Assembly: GCA_009746045.1 (NCBI GenBank)
Contig: RPFO01000448.1
Location: 3,562,049 to 3,619,872 of the forward strand
Source of the DNA: Mesostigma viride
Taxonomy: Eukaryota > Streptophyta > Mesostigmatophyceae > Mesostigmatales > Mesostigmataceae
Direction of reading: 5' to 3'
Length of the DNA: 57,824 nucleotides
Shown here: piece by piece, positions 47,450-57,824 of the stretch
Numbering within the stretch: position 1 is the first letter of the stretch
Layout of the letters: the number at the start of each line of letters is the position of its first letter
Notes under the pieces: model-generated
What the model saw: the letters and a program-made list of their open reading frames with translations, nothing else
Databases searched by the model: none
What the model was told of the DNA's origin: nothing
Made by a program: the position numbers and the translations under genes

Positions 47450-50400
47450 ATTCTTCCTTCCTTCCTTCCTTCCTTCCTTCCTTCCTTCCTTCCTTCCTTC
47501 CTTCCCTCCCTCCCTCCCTCCCTCCCTCCCTCCCTCCCTCCCTCCCTCCCTCCCTCCCTCCCTCCCTCCTCCCTCCCTCCTCCCTCCCTCCCTCCCTCCC
47601 TCCCTCCTCCTCCTCCCTCCTCCTCCCTCCCTCCCTCCCTCCTCCTCCCTCCCTCCCTCCCTCCTCCCTCCCTCCCTCCCTCCCTCCCTCCCTCCTCCTC
47701 CCTCCCTCCCTCCTCCCTCCCTCCCTCCCTCCTCCCTCCTCCCTCCCTCCCTCCCTCCCTCCCTCCCTCCTCCCTCCCTCCTCCCCCTCTCCCTCCCTCC
47801 CTCCCTCCTCCTCCTCCCTCCCTCCCTCCCTCCTCCCTCCTCCTCTCCCTCCTCCCTCCCTCCCTCCCTCCCTCCTCCCTCCCTCCTCCCTCCCTCCTCC
47901 TCCCTCCCTCCTCCCTCCCTCCCTCCCTCCCTCCCTCCCCTCCCTCCCTCCCTCCTCCCTCCCTCCTCCCTCCTCCCTCCCTCCCTCCTCTCCCCTCCTC
48001 CTCCCTCCCTCCTCCCTCCCTCCCTCCCCTCCCTCCCTCCCTCCTCCCTCCCTCCTCCCTCCTCCTCCTCCCTCCCTCCCTCCTCCCTCCCTCCTCCCTC
48101 CCTCCCTCCCTCCCTCCCTCCTCCCTCCCTCCTCCCTCCCTCCCTCCCTCCTCCCTCCCTCCTCCCTTCCCTCCCTCCCCCCTCCCTCCTCCCTCCCTCC
48201 CTCCTCCTCCCCCCCCTCCCTCCCTCCCCCTCCCTCCCCCTCCCTCCCTCCTCCCCCTCCTCCTCCCTCCGTCCCTCCTCCCTCCTCCCTCCTCCCTCCT
48301 CTCCCCCTCTTCCTTCTGCCTTCCTTCCTGCCTTCCTTCCTTCCTTCCTTCCTTCCTTCCTTCCTCCCTCCTCCCCCTCCCTCCCTCCCTCTCCCTCCCT
48401 CCCTCCCTCCTCCCTCCCTCCCTCCCTCCCTCCTCCCTCCTCCTCCCTCCTCCCTCCCTCCCTCCTCCCTCCTCCCTCCTCCCTCCCTCCCTCCCTCCCT
48501 CCCTCCCTCCTCCCTCCCTCCCTCCCTCCTCCCTCCCTCCCTCCCTCCCTCCTCCCTCCTCCCTCCTCCTCCCTCCCTCCCCCTCCCTCCCTCCCTCCCT
48601 CCCTCCTCCCTTCCCTCCTCCCTCCCTCCCTCCCTCCCTCCCTCTCCCTCCTTCCCTCCCTCCCCCTCCTCCCTCCCTCCCTCCTCCCTCCTCCCTCCTC
48701 CCTCCTCCCTCCTCCCTCCTCCCTCCTCCCTCCTTCCCTCCTGCCCCTCTCCTCCTGCCCTCTGCCCTCCTGCCCTCCTCCCTCCTTCCCTCCTTCCCTC
48801 CTTCCCTCCTTCCCTCCTTCCCTCCTCCCTCCTGCCTCCTGCCCTCCTGCCCTCCTTCCCTCCTCCTCCTGCCTCCTCCTCCTCCCTCCTCCCTCCTTCC
48901 CTCCTCCTCCTTCCCTCCTCCCTCCTGCCCTCCTGCCCTCCTTCCCTCCTTCCCTCCTTCCCTCCTTCCCTCCTTCCCTCCTTCCCTCCTTCCCTCCTTC
49001 CCTCCTTCCTCCTTCCTCCTTCCCTCCTTCCCTCCTTCCCTCCTTCCCTCCTTCCTCCTTCCCTCCTTCCCTCCTTCCTCCTTCCCTCCTTCCCTCCTTC
49101 CCTCCTTCCCTCCTTCCCTCCTTCCTCCTTCCCTCCTTCCCTCCTTCCCTCCTTCCCTCCTTCCCTCCTTCCCTCCTTCCCTCCTTCCCTCCTTCCCTCC
49201 TTCCTCCTTCCCTCCTTCCCTCCTTCCCTCCTTCCTCCTTCCCTCCTTCCCTCCTTCCCTCCTTCCTCCTTCCCTCCTTCCCTCTTCCCTCCTTCCTCTC
49301 CTCCTTCCCTCCTTCCTCCTTCCCTCCTTCCCTCCTTCCTCCTTCCCTCTTCCCTCCTTCCCTCCTTCCCTCCTCCTCCTCCCTCCTCCTCCTCCCTCCT
49401 CCCTCCTTCCCTCCTTCCCTCCTTCCTCCTTCCTCCTTCCCTCCTCCCTCCTTCCCTCCTTCCCTCCTTCCCTCCTTCCCTCCTTCCTCCTTCCCTCCTT
49501 CCTCCTCCTCCTTCCTCCTTCCCTCCTTCCCTCCTTCCCTCCTTCCCTCCTTCCCTCCTTCCCCTTCCCTCCTTCCCTCCTTCCCTCCTCCCTCCCTCCT
49601 TCCCTCCTTCCCTCCTTCCCTCCTTCCCTCCTTCCCTCCTTCCCTCCTTCCCTCCTTCCCTCCTTCCCTCCTTCCCCTCCTTCCCTCCTTCCCTCCTTCC
49701 CTCCTTCCCTCCTTCCCTCCTTCCCTCCTTCCTCCTTCCCTCCTTCCCTCCTTCCCTCCTTCCCTCCTTCCCTCCTTCCCTCCTTCCCTCCTTCCCTCCT
49801 TCCCTCCTTCCCTCCTTCCCTCCTTCCCTCCTTCCCTCCTTCCCTCCTTCCCTCCTTCCTCCTTCCCTCCTTCCCTCCTTCCCTCCTTCCTCCTTCCCTC
49901 CTTCCCTCCTTCCCTCCTTCCCTCCTTCCCTCCTTCCCTCCTTCCCTCCTTCCCTCCTTCCCTCCTTCCCTCCTTCCCTCCTTCCCTCCTTCCCTCCCCT
50001 CTCCTTCCCTCCTTCCCTCTCTTCCCTCCTTCCCTCCTTCCCTCCTTCCCTCCTTCCTCCTTCCCTCCTTCCTCCTTCCCTCCTTCCTCCTTCCCTCCTT
50101 CCCTCCTTCCCTCCTTCCTCCTTCCCTCCTTCCCTCCTTCCCTCCTTCCCTCCTTCCCTCCTTCCCTCCTTCCCTCCTTCCCTCCTTCCCTCCTTCCCTC
50201 CTTCCCTCCTTCCCTCCTTCCCTCCTTCCCTCCTTCCCTCCTTCCCTCCTTCCTCCTTCCCTCCTTCCCTCCTTCCCTCCTTCCCTCCTTCCCTCCTTCC
50301 CTCCTTCCCTCCTTCCCTCCTTCCCTCCTTCCCTCCTTCCCTCCTTCCCTCCTTCCCTCCTTCCCTCCTTCCCTCCTTCCCTCCTTCCCTCCTTCCCTCC

Positions 50401-52989
50401 TTCCTCCTTCCCTCCTTCCCTCCTTCCCTCCTTCCTCCTTCCCTCCTTCCCTCCTTCCCTCCTTCCCTCCTTCCTCCTTCCCTCCTTCCCTCCTTCCTCC
50501 TTCCCTCCTTCCCTCCTTCCTCCTTCCCTCCTTCCCTCCTTCCCTCCTTCCCTCCTTCCCTCCTTCCCTCCTTCCTCCTTCCCTCCTTCCCTCCTTCCCT
50601 CCTTCCCTCCTTCCCTCCTTCCCTCCTTCCCTCCTTCCCTCCTTCCCTCCTTCCCTCCTTCCCTCCTTCCCTCCTTCCCTCCTTCCCTCCTTCCTCCTTC
50701 CCTCCTTCCCTCCTTCCCTCCTTCCCTCCTTCCCTCCTTCCCTCCTTCCCTCCTTCCCTCCTTCCCTCCTTCCCTCCTTCCTCCTTCCCTCCTTCCCTCC
50801 TTCCCTCCTTCCCTCCTTCCCTCCTTCCCTCCTTCCCTCCTTCCCTCCTTCCCTCCTTCCCTCCTTCCCTCCTTCCCTCCTTCCCTCCTTCCCTCCTTCC
50901 CTCCTTCCCTCCTTCCCTCCTTCCCTCCTTCCCTCCTTCCCTCCTTCCCTCCTTCCCTCCTTCCCTCCTTCCCTCCTTCCCTCCTTCCCTCCTTCCCTCC
51001 TTCCCTCCTTCCTCCTTCCCTCCTTCCCTCCTTCCCTCCTTCCCTCCTTCCCTCCTTCCCTCCTTCCCTCCTTCCCTCCTTCCTCCTTCCCTCCTTCCCT
51101 CCTTCCCTCCTTCCCTCCTTCCCTCCTTCCCTCCTTCCCTCCTTCCCTCCTTCCCTCCTTCCCTCCTTCCCTCCTTCCCTCCTTCCTCCTTCCCTCCTTC
51201 CCTCCTTCCCTCCTTCCCTCCTTCCCTCCTTCCCTCCTTCCCTCCTTCCCTCCTTCCTTCCCTCCTTCCCTCCTTCCCTCCTTCCCTCCTTCCTCCTTCC
51301 CTCCTTCCTCCTTCCCTCCTTCCCTCCTTCCCTCCTTCCTCCTTCCCTCCTTCCCTCCTTCCTCCTTCCCTCCTTCCCTCCTTCCCTCCTTCCCTCCTTC
51401 CCTCCTTCCCTCCTTCCCTCCTTCCTCCTTCCCTCCTTCCCTCCTTCCCTCCTTCCCTCCTTCCCTCCTTCCCTCCTTCCCTCCTTCCCTCCTTCCCTCC
51501 TTCCCTCCTTCCCTCCTTCCCTCCTTCCCTCCTTCCCTCCTTCCCTCCTTCCTCCTTCCCTCCTTCCCTCCTTCCCTCCTTCCTCCTTCCTCCTTCCCTC
51601 CTTCCTCCTTCCTCCTTCCCTCCTTCCCTCCTTCCCTCCTTCCCTCCTTCCTCCTTCCCTCCTTCCCTCCTTCCTCCTTCCTCCTTCCCTCCTTCCTCCT
51701 TCCCTCCTTCCTCCTTCCCTCCTTCCCTCCTTCCCTCCTTCCCTCCTTCCCTCCTTCCCTCCTTCCTCCTTCCCTCCTTCCCTCCTTCCTCCTTCCCTCC
51801 TTCCCTCCTTCCCTCCTTCCCTCCTTCCCTCCTTCCTCCTTCCCTCCTTCCCTCCTTCCCTCCTTCCCTCCTTCCCTCCTTCCCTCCTTCCCTCCTTCCC
51901 TCCTTCCCTCCTTCCCTCCTTCCCTCCTTCCCTCCTTCCTCCTTCCCTCCTTCCCTCCTTCCCTCCTTCCCTCCTTCCTCCTTCCCTCCTTCCCTCCTTC
52001 CTCCTTCCCTCCTTCCCTCCTTCCCTCCTTCCCTCCTTCCCTCCTTCCCTCCTTCCCTCCTTCCCTCCTTCCCTCCTTCCCTCCTTCCCTCCTTCCTCCT
52101 TCCCTCCTTCCCTCCTTCTCCTTCTCCTTCCCTCCTTCCTCCTTCCCTCCTTCCCTCCTTCCCTCCTTCCCTCCTTCCTCCTTCCCTCCTTCCCTCCTTC
52201 CCTCCTTCCCTCCTTCCCTCCTTCCCTCCTTCCCTCCTTCCCTCCTTCCTCCTTCCCTCCTTCCCTCCTTCCTCCTTCCCTCCTTCCCTCCTTCCCTCCT
52301 TCCCTCCTTCCCTCCTTCCCTCCTTCCCTCCTTCCCTCCTTCCCTCCTTCCCTCCTTCCCTCCTTCCCTCCTTCCCTCCTTCCCTCCTTCCCTCCTTCCC
52401 TCCTTCCCTCCTTCCCTCCTTCCCTCCTTCCCTCCTTCCCTCCTTCCCTCCTTCCCTCCTTCCCTCCTTCCCTCCTTCCCTCCTTCCCTCCTTCCCTCCT
52501 TCCCTCCTTCCCTCCTTCCCTCCTTCCCTCCTTCCCTCCTTCCCTCCTTCCCTCCTTCCCTCCTTCCCTCCTTCCTCCTTCCCTCCTTCCCTCCTTCCCT
52601 CCTTCCCTCCTTCCCTCCTTCCCTCCTTCCCTCCTTCCCTCCTTCCCTCCTTCCCTCCTTCCCTCCTTCCCTCCTTCCCTCCTTCCCTCCTTCCCTCCTT
52701 CCCTCCTTCCCTCCTTCCCTCCTTCCCTCCTTCCCTCCTTCCCTCCTTCCCTCCTTCCCTCCTTCCCTCCTTCCCTCCTTCCCTCCTTCCCTCCTTCCCT
52801 CCTTCCCTCCTTCCCTCCTTCCCTCCTTCCCTCCTTCCCTCCTTCCCTCCTTCCCTCCTTCCCTCCTTCCCTCCTTCCCTCCTTCCCTCCTTCCCTCCTT
52901 CCCTCCTTCCCTCCTTCCCTCCTTCCCTCCTTCCCTCCTTCCCTCCTTCCCTCCTTCCCTCCTTCCCTCCTTCCCTCCTTCCCTCCTTC
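47450..52989 (+). repeat. 5.5-kb polypyrimidine satellite in intron 3
   Basis: Almost only C and T on the plus strand. 47,450-47,506 is (TTCC)n; 47,507-48,720 is (CCCT)n with frequent CTC steps and a short return to TTCC near 48,330; from about 48,780 to 52,989 it is an 8-bp TTCCCTCC repeat with scattered 7-bp TTCCTCC units. Rare G bases occur in CTGCC words at 48,317-48,900. The minus strand is the purine complement (GGAGGGAA)n, with GGG runs every 8 bp. Frames of 1,850-1,945 codons are open on both strands because neither strand can form stops here; they are not genes. Confidence 0.97.
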
Positions 52990-53772
52990 CACGTCCGGTT
53001 GTTATGAGTCGGTCCTGTCGCCGCTGTCGGGACTCTGACCGCAGGTACCACACTATAATACATTTGCCTCAATCTTCATTCACTAAATGTTGTGGCTGTG
53101 TATTACATGGAAATGATAAGTAACTAAACAGTATGCTATTTGTTAGTAGATATTAACATAGTTTGATGGTTTACTGCTACCATTAGTTTTGTGCGATGGT
53201 TGTATGTCTCTGATACGGCCGCTGCCATTCTTAATCCTCTTCCCTGCACGCCGCCGTGTGCCTTAGGCTCGCTGGCGCCCATGACAGCCAGCCAGGAAAG
53301 GAGGCGGGATAGACAGGCAAGGCCGTCTCTTTTTCTCTGTGTGCTTCCCTCGTTCTGATCCCTGCAGCTTCTGGACCACAGGCTCGACTATGTGTTGAAG
53401 TGTCCTGCAGCCACACCCATGTCTCACCCCCAAGCGACACATGGTCAGCTTGCAACCATCCAGAGAAGTGCACACGCCCTGATCGCACTCTTGCCAAAAG
53501 CCTTCAAACACACGCATGCACCAACGCACGCGCATGCGCGCGCAGCACCTTCCCCACTTCAACCCCCCCAACACACACACATACTCACATACTCACACAA
53601 GCGCACACATTGTAAACACATAAACACAACCCCATGCGTGCACACAAGCAAGCGTAAGTACACATAGGCTCCCTCACGCTGACGGGTGGGTCTGCATCCC
53701 TGTCCTGTCCTCCCCATTCTTTCCCCCGCACCCCCCCCCAAACCCCACCCCTTTTCCGGCTCATCCTCCCAG
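52990..53772. other. Intron 3, 3' part
   Basis: No exon is recognised. CA-rich words (ACACACACATACTCACA) lie at 53,560-53,620, and a C/T-rich tract at 53,695-53,772 precedes the acceptor TCCTCCCAG. Confidence 0.45.
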
Positions 53773-54045
53773 ATCAACTACATGCGGGGAGACAAGGACG
53801 TGGACAGAGCAGGGATGTGGCCTGGGGCGATGGGGCATGGGCAGGGGGCTGGGACAGCGGGGATGGGGATGGGCCTGTTCGGCAGCGTCCTTCAAGGCCG
53901 GCAAACTCTAGGTGAGGGGGCGCTGCGATCCCTCCCTCCTGGGGATGGTTGCCAGGGTGTGAGGGAGCTGGGCTCCTCGGGGGCTTTGGCTGTGCCGACG
54001 GAAGGTAGGGGGCATGCACTCCCTGTGACTTTGTTTGCTGCTTGA
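53773..54045 (+). CDS. RRM protein, last recognised exon (beta 4 of RRM2 and Gly/Met-rich tail)
   Basis: After acceptor CATCCTCCCAG (ending 53772) the frame reads INYMRGDKDVDRAGMWPG, then a Gly/Met-rich tail. INYM suits beta 4 of the RRM begun in 45082-45716, and the phase is 0 on both sides. The open frame continues to a stop at 54043-54045. A strong donor-like CTCTAGGTGAGG at 53,912 could end the exon earlier (phase 1), and another AAGGTAGG occurs at 54,006, so the true C-terminus is uncertain. If it is terminal, the gene ends just before the LINE-derived repeat on the opposite strand. Confidence 0.55.
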   Translation: MNYMRGDKDVDRAGMWPGAMGHGQGAGTAGMGMGLFGSVLQGRQTLGEGALRSLPPGDGCQGVRELGSSGALAVPTEGRGHALPVTLFAA

Positions 54046-54069
54046 ATAATTCCTCCAAGTTTTAAGGGG

Positions 54070-54365
54070 ACACGCTACTGAATCGATTAATTATCACGTA
54101 GACTGCGTCAGGTGGGCACGAATAAAGGAACCTTCAACCCCTATACACGATGAGAAGAAGGGAGGGCGCCCTACCTTTTCTCACTGCCCCAAAGGGGCAG
54201 GCCGCAGAGCTACCACTCTCTCCACAGCATGGTGCGGGCGCAACTGTGGGTGCAATACAACAAGAAGGTAGGCTGACACATAGCAGATGCTGTAAAGGTG
54301 AGGTGGGCTCAAGATGTAGGCTAAGACGCGAGCTGATAGCCACATTGAGCCATGGCTGATCTAAT
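54070..54365 (-). repeat. Dispersed repeat copy B (LINE/SINE 3' region with TTAA tail)
   Basis: The reverse complement of copy A at 25456-25731, ending on the minus strand in CTACGTGATAATTAATCGATTC. It lies about 135 bp downstream of the ORF1 stop on the same strand, as expected for a retroelement 3' UTR and tail. Confidence 0.8.
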
Positions 54366-54500
54366 GCCATCTCATACATGCCAATCTAAACTTAGATAAG
54401 TATAATGCTGAGCTAATGCTATGCCAAGACGTGCTATAATGCCTAAGCTATCCCATTTCAATTGCTCCCACATAGACAACTAGCTTGCTGCTTGAATGCT

Positions 54501-55134
54501 CTATCCCGGGGGAGCCCAGGGGGGCTTCCACAGTTTGTTGTTGACATTTAGGTCCCCGCCCCGCCAGTACACGTGGGGCTTTCTCGGGGCCTCTCGGGGC
54601 TGGTCTTGTGGCAGATGTAGTTGGGCCACTGGTCGTGGCGCTGCTGCTGCTCTGACAGGGCCGGCGTCAGGTCGTTGTCAAGCGACCAGGGGGAGTTTGC
54701 CAGTTTCTTGCGGCGAGAGAGGAACCGGGCTCGGACTGCGATGTCGCTGAAGGTGAGGAGCACTGGTAGGGGCCCAGCCTTGTCCCGTGAATCAGGTGCA
54801 GGCGGTGGGCGCCCTGCAGTGTTGTTCCTTTCAGCAATTCGCGCGCTCACAGCTGGTTCCTGAGCTCGCCGAGAAGAGAGTCTGGGGTCTCCCCCGGCTG
54901 CATGTCGAAGAGCCTGAGGATGACCCGGCAGCGGCGGCGGTCGCGGTCAGCGGCCTTGCGGCGCTTGCCTCCCAGTTCCTGGAGCTTGGTGGTTATGCTG
55001 GCGGTGGTGGTAGAGGTTGCCTGGCTCTTGAGCAGGTCCGCCCAGGCACGCCATTCAAACCCCACCCAAAAGTGACTATATCTGATATCAGTACCTGCGC
55101 GTGCGATTTGGGGCAAGTGGTGATTGGAGACCAT
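54501..55134 (-). pseudogene. LINE ORF1-like RNA-binding protein, frameshifted
   Basis: ATG at 55134. The first frame (to 54847) includes a Thr/Leu-rich coiled-coil-like stretch and the basic motif RKAADRDRRRCRVILRLF followed by PGETPDSLLGELRNQL, typical of the start of the ORF1p RNA-binding domain. After a frameshift near 54,850 it continues in a second frame: APDSRDKAGPLPVLLTFSDI, ARFLSRRKKLANSPWSLDND, LTPALSEQQQRHDQWPNY. After another shift comes YWRGGDLNVNNKLWKPP and a stop at 54503-54501. The parent would be an L1-like ORF1 protein that coats LINE RNA. The stop position agrees with the fragment at 25747-25940. No ORF2 lies between this stop and the 3' repeat (54365-54070), so the copy is ORF1-only. 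Confidence 0.7.
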
Positions 55135-55258
55135 AAGTATGACTTTTCCTGTCGTTGTAAGCCGTAAGGCATACTGGGGGGTTTCCCCCTAAGGGCTTAG
55201 TGAGACAAAGAAAACGCTTGCTGCGGCGGAGTTTGTGCTCACACCGTGACCGTTCTGA
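55135..55258. other. Spacer between LINE remnant and minisatellite
   Basis: No feature recognised; includes a short GC-rich inverted repeat (GGGGGGTTTCCCCC). Confidence 0.3.
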
Positions 55259-55823
55259 CGGACTACCCTAAGACGCCCTCCTAACGGACTACCCTAAGAC
55301 ACCCCCCTAACCGACTACCCTAAGACGCCCCCCAAACGAACTACCCTAAGACGCCCTCCTAACGCACTACCCTAAGACGCCCTCCTAACGGACTACCCTA
55401 AGACGCCCTCCTAACGGACTACCCTAAGACACCCTCCTAACGGACTACCCTGAGACGCCCTCCTAACGGACTACCCGAAGTCACCCCCCTAACAGACTAC
55501 CCTAAGACACCCCCCTAACGGACTACTCTAAGACGCCCTCCTAACGGACTACCCTAAGACACCCTCCTAACGGACTACCCTAAGACGCCCTCCTAACGGG
55601 CTACCCTAAGACGCCCTCCTAACGGACTACCCTAAGACGCCCTCCTAACGGACTACCCTAAGACACCCTCCTAACGGACTACCCTAAGACGCCCTCCTAA
55701 CGGACTACCCTAAGACGCCCTCCTAACGGACTACCCTAAGACACCCTCCTAACGGACTACCCTAAGACACCCTCCTAACAGACTACCCTAAGACACCCCC
55801 CTAACGGACTACCCTAAGACAGC
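55259..55823. repeat. 26-bp minisatellite, about 22 units
   Basis: The unit contains CTAACGGACTACCCTAAGAC then GCCCTC, with ACCCCC and CGAAGT variants. Confidence 0.97.
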
Positions 55824-57413
55824 CTCTCTTGCTGGTTCTTTTGTTGCAGTGTAGGGGGGGTCGATGGCGAGCTATGATAGGATTCTTCTTGTGTTGCCGC
55901 ATGCGCGTGCCTGGGAAAAAACATGCCTGGGATGCTGTGTGCCTGGGCACGATGGTTTGAAGTCACACGGAATGCGCGGGGCCCCTATGCTTCCAAGAAT
56001 ATGGCCACCATAGTTATTCCATGATGTATTTGATATTCGATTATTCATCCGCCACTTTCCCAGAGAATGCGGCCCTGCACCCGTGCAGTGCCTACGTGGC
56101 TCAGATGTCAGAAGCCATTTAATTAGACATTTCAAATACATTTCTTGCTTTTGGTCCATTGCAGTTCCTAGCTACCAAGAGAAACATTTATTTTACATTT
56201 CTGTGTGCTATGCTTTATACGTACAGCCTATACCACACCTTCAAACTCAATGCACATCATTATCAAGTTGGTTATTGTAGCACCATGCTCGGGGCCCAGC
56301 ATACTCGAACACATGGTGTTGCCCCCACACCTCCTACCTGGCCACCAAGGCTGTCGCTAGCCTTGGTGCCGAGTTTCTTTCCGCCCCTGGCCCCCCTCGT
56401 GCACGCTGCCACGGCTGTACTGCCACCCCCGTGCGGCCGCTGCGGTTTCCCGGCGGACGCAGGGTGGTACCCATGTCGTTCCCCCCGTTAGGGGGCGGTT
56501 TCCAGCGGCTGCGCATTAGGCCTTACGCCCCCGGACCGTCTCATACAAGCCCAGGACCCATTACCAGCCCCACCCCTGAGGCTGGGATTTCCCGGCATTG
56601 AAACCTTTGTGGCGATAGACTCTCGACCCTACGGAGGCGTTGGCTTGGAAACTGCTTAGCCAAAGCCCCGACCAGGGCTTGTGTTTTGGTAGGAAAATTT
56701 TATGGCATGGATATGCCCGCCTTGCAGAACCGAACTCTTTATTGCCTTTCCCATAATGTATCATACAGGATAATAACAAAGGCGCTAAAACAGCCAGAAT
56801 TTCAGCCCCGCCAGGCGACCATTCTTTGCTGAAAAACTGGGCAATGATGAAGAGCGCGCTCCTCCCACCAAGATTTGCTCCAGCCCCGCATCCTTCCCGA
56901 AACTCCGGTCTGGTCACAGGCCACAGGTCGAAAGATCGGGTCCGCTGTCAGGCTCCTGGCAGTTAGGGCTACCCTGGCACCCCGCGCTAGCCATCTCCAC
57001 GCTTAAGACAGATTCGCCTCCACCTGTGATTCTTTTCACCGTAGCCTCTGGCCCTGGCCTGTATGGCTCCTTCCCTGACGTCCGACTTAAAACGCAGCTC
57101 CCCCAGTGTCAGGAAGCTGCTTGCCGCACCCAGGGGTAGAGGGGAATCCTCAGTGGGCCCAGCGCCGGAAATCACCCCCTTTTACTCAAATCGTAGAGCC
57201 CCCCACCCACCAACCATTACCGTGGCCTGTAATGGCTGGTGGCCAACATAAAGAATTTTATTCTAGGCCTCTCCACGCCCGTAAAGGCCGATAGCGTCGT
57301 CTTACATTCAGCGTAGCCGCCATACCGGCCAGCCGACCTTGCCAGCAAATGCTGGGATAAAGTTGCGAAGCTGAAAAGAGGCCTCCCTACATCCCCTACA
57401 CCACTACTCTTAG
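55824..57413. other. Gene-free stretch
   Basis: No recognised coding frame. The GC-rich part (56,280-57,300) has short frames on both strands without family resemblance and might be decayed retroelement DNA. Confidence 0.35.
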
Positions 57414-57533
57414 TACTGACTATCATTCACATTGCGCCACGCAGGCCTGCCGGCTGGCGCAGGTACAAGGTGTACTGACTGCCCATCACAGTTGCGCCAC
57501 GCCTGGCGGCTGGCGCAGGTGCAAGGTCTAGTG
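57414..57533. repeat. Imperfect 60-bp tandem duplication
   Basis: Two diverged copies share TTGCGCCACGC, GGCTGGCGCAGGT and CAAGGT in the same order. 57,534-57,824 shows nothing further. Confidence 0.65.
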
Positions 57534-57824
57534 ACGTACGTTAGAAGCTACCTAGGCCTGCGCTTCGGAATCACACTCAGCGTCGGCACAAAAAGGGCCG
57601 GCCGGTGCAGTACCCTCATGGCAAGCACTGGTCTTACGCTACCTACGGCAGGTCGGTCCCCTATTAGCCCGCCCATGCGTCATTTCTAAAATGAGCGAAG
57701 GTCAACAAATGTTTAAGTATAAGTACAGATATTTTAGATTTAATCGTTTGCCCCAATGGTCCTGGGCCGGACGCTATGTCCCAAAAATCGAGTTTGGGGG
57801 GCTGTTGTTGCTCTATTGGCATGG

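Larger units (their letters stand above)
39258..54045 (+). other. Gene model: protein with two RRM domains, at least four exons, giant repeat-rich introns
   Basis: Exons at 39258-39455, 43047-43112, 45082-45716 and from 53773 encode, in order, the first and second halves of one RRM and the two parts of another, all on the plus strand. They are therefore read as one gene of about 15 kb. Phases fit at the last two junctions (phase 1 to 1 and phase 0 to 0). The first junction (phase 0 against 1) does not fit, so a short exon is missing between 39,456 and 43,046. Introns are about 3.6, 2.0 and 8.1 kb and consist largely of mini- and microsatellites. The product would be an RNA-binding protein; its target is unknown. 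Confidence 0.6.

Noticed and set aside
47216-53072. Open frames of about 1,850-1,945 codons on both strands (Gly/Arg/Glu- or Pro/Ser/Leu-rich)
   Set aside because: A C/T-only strand cannot contain TAA, TAG or TGA, nor can its A/G complement reach stops often; the frames follow from composition.

Overview
This window is nuclear DNA of a photosynthetic eukaryote, most likely a green alga or other non-seed member of the green lineage. The evidence is a plastid ribosomal protein L1 gene with an N-terminal transit peptide and a VVRA-type cleavage region, spliceosomal introns with GT..AG ends, a degenerate plant-type telomere-like tract, and transposon families known from eukaryotes (hAT, LINE, MITE, and an HUH-Rep element of the Replitron kind). 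The species cannot be fixed from the sequence. Gene density is very low; tandem repeats occupy roughly 40% of the window.

Layout. 1-715: a minus-strand reading frame that runs off the left edge. 1.2-14.56 kb: a giant 40-bp minisatellite of about 290 units, interrupted at 3242-5051 by a two-unit insertion whose exact empty site survives in a duplicated part of the same array. 14.57-17.7 kb: a CA-rich microsatellite, a tRNA-Ser-like gene lacking an anticodon arm, telomere-like repeats and five copies of a palindrome. 17.77-19.7 kb: a two-exon gene joining a C2HC zinc finger to an HUH Rep endonuclease, the best candidate in the window for a little-described mobile system. 20-20.25 kb: a (CACACG)n block. 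21.37-22.34 kb: plastid RPL1 on the minus strand, the one clear housekeeping gene. 23.7-28.6 kb: transposon remnants (a hAT transposase N-terminus, LINE ORF1 and reverse transcriptase pieces, and several copies of a hairpin plus TTAA 3' tail). 29-37.7 kb: gene-poor DNA with many micro- and minisatellites. 38.2-38.6 kb: a small minus-strand hypothetical gene start.

39.26-54.05 kb: exons that appear to belong to one plus-strand gene for a protein with two RRM domains. Its introns carry an exceptional repeat load: a 36-bp minisatellite that ends at a 3' splice site, a MITE, tandem copies of a 5' splice site, and a 5.5-kb almost pure pyrimidine tract. 54.07-55.13 kb: a minus-strand LINE ORF1-only remnant. 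55.26-55.82 kb: a 26-bp minisatellite. The rest, to 57,824, holds no recognisable gene.

The very long open frames across 1.2-14.7 kb and 47.4-53.0 kb are open in five or six frames because the repeat units lack stop codons; I do not treat them as genes. There is no operon-like organisation. What links the features is repeat expansion and transposition around a few ordinary genes.
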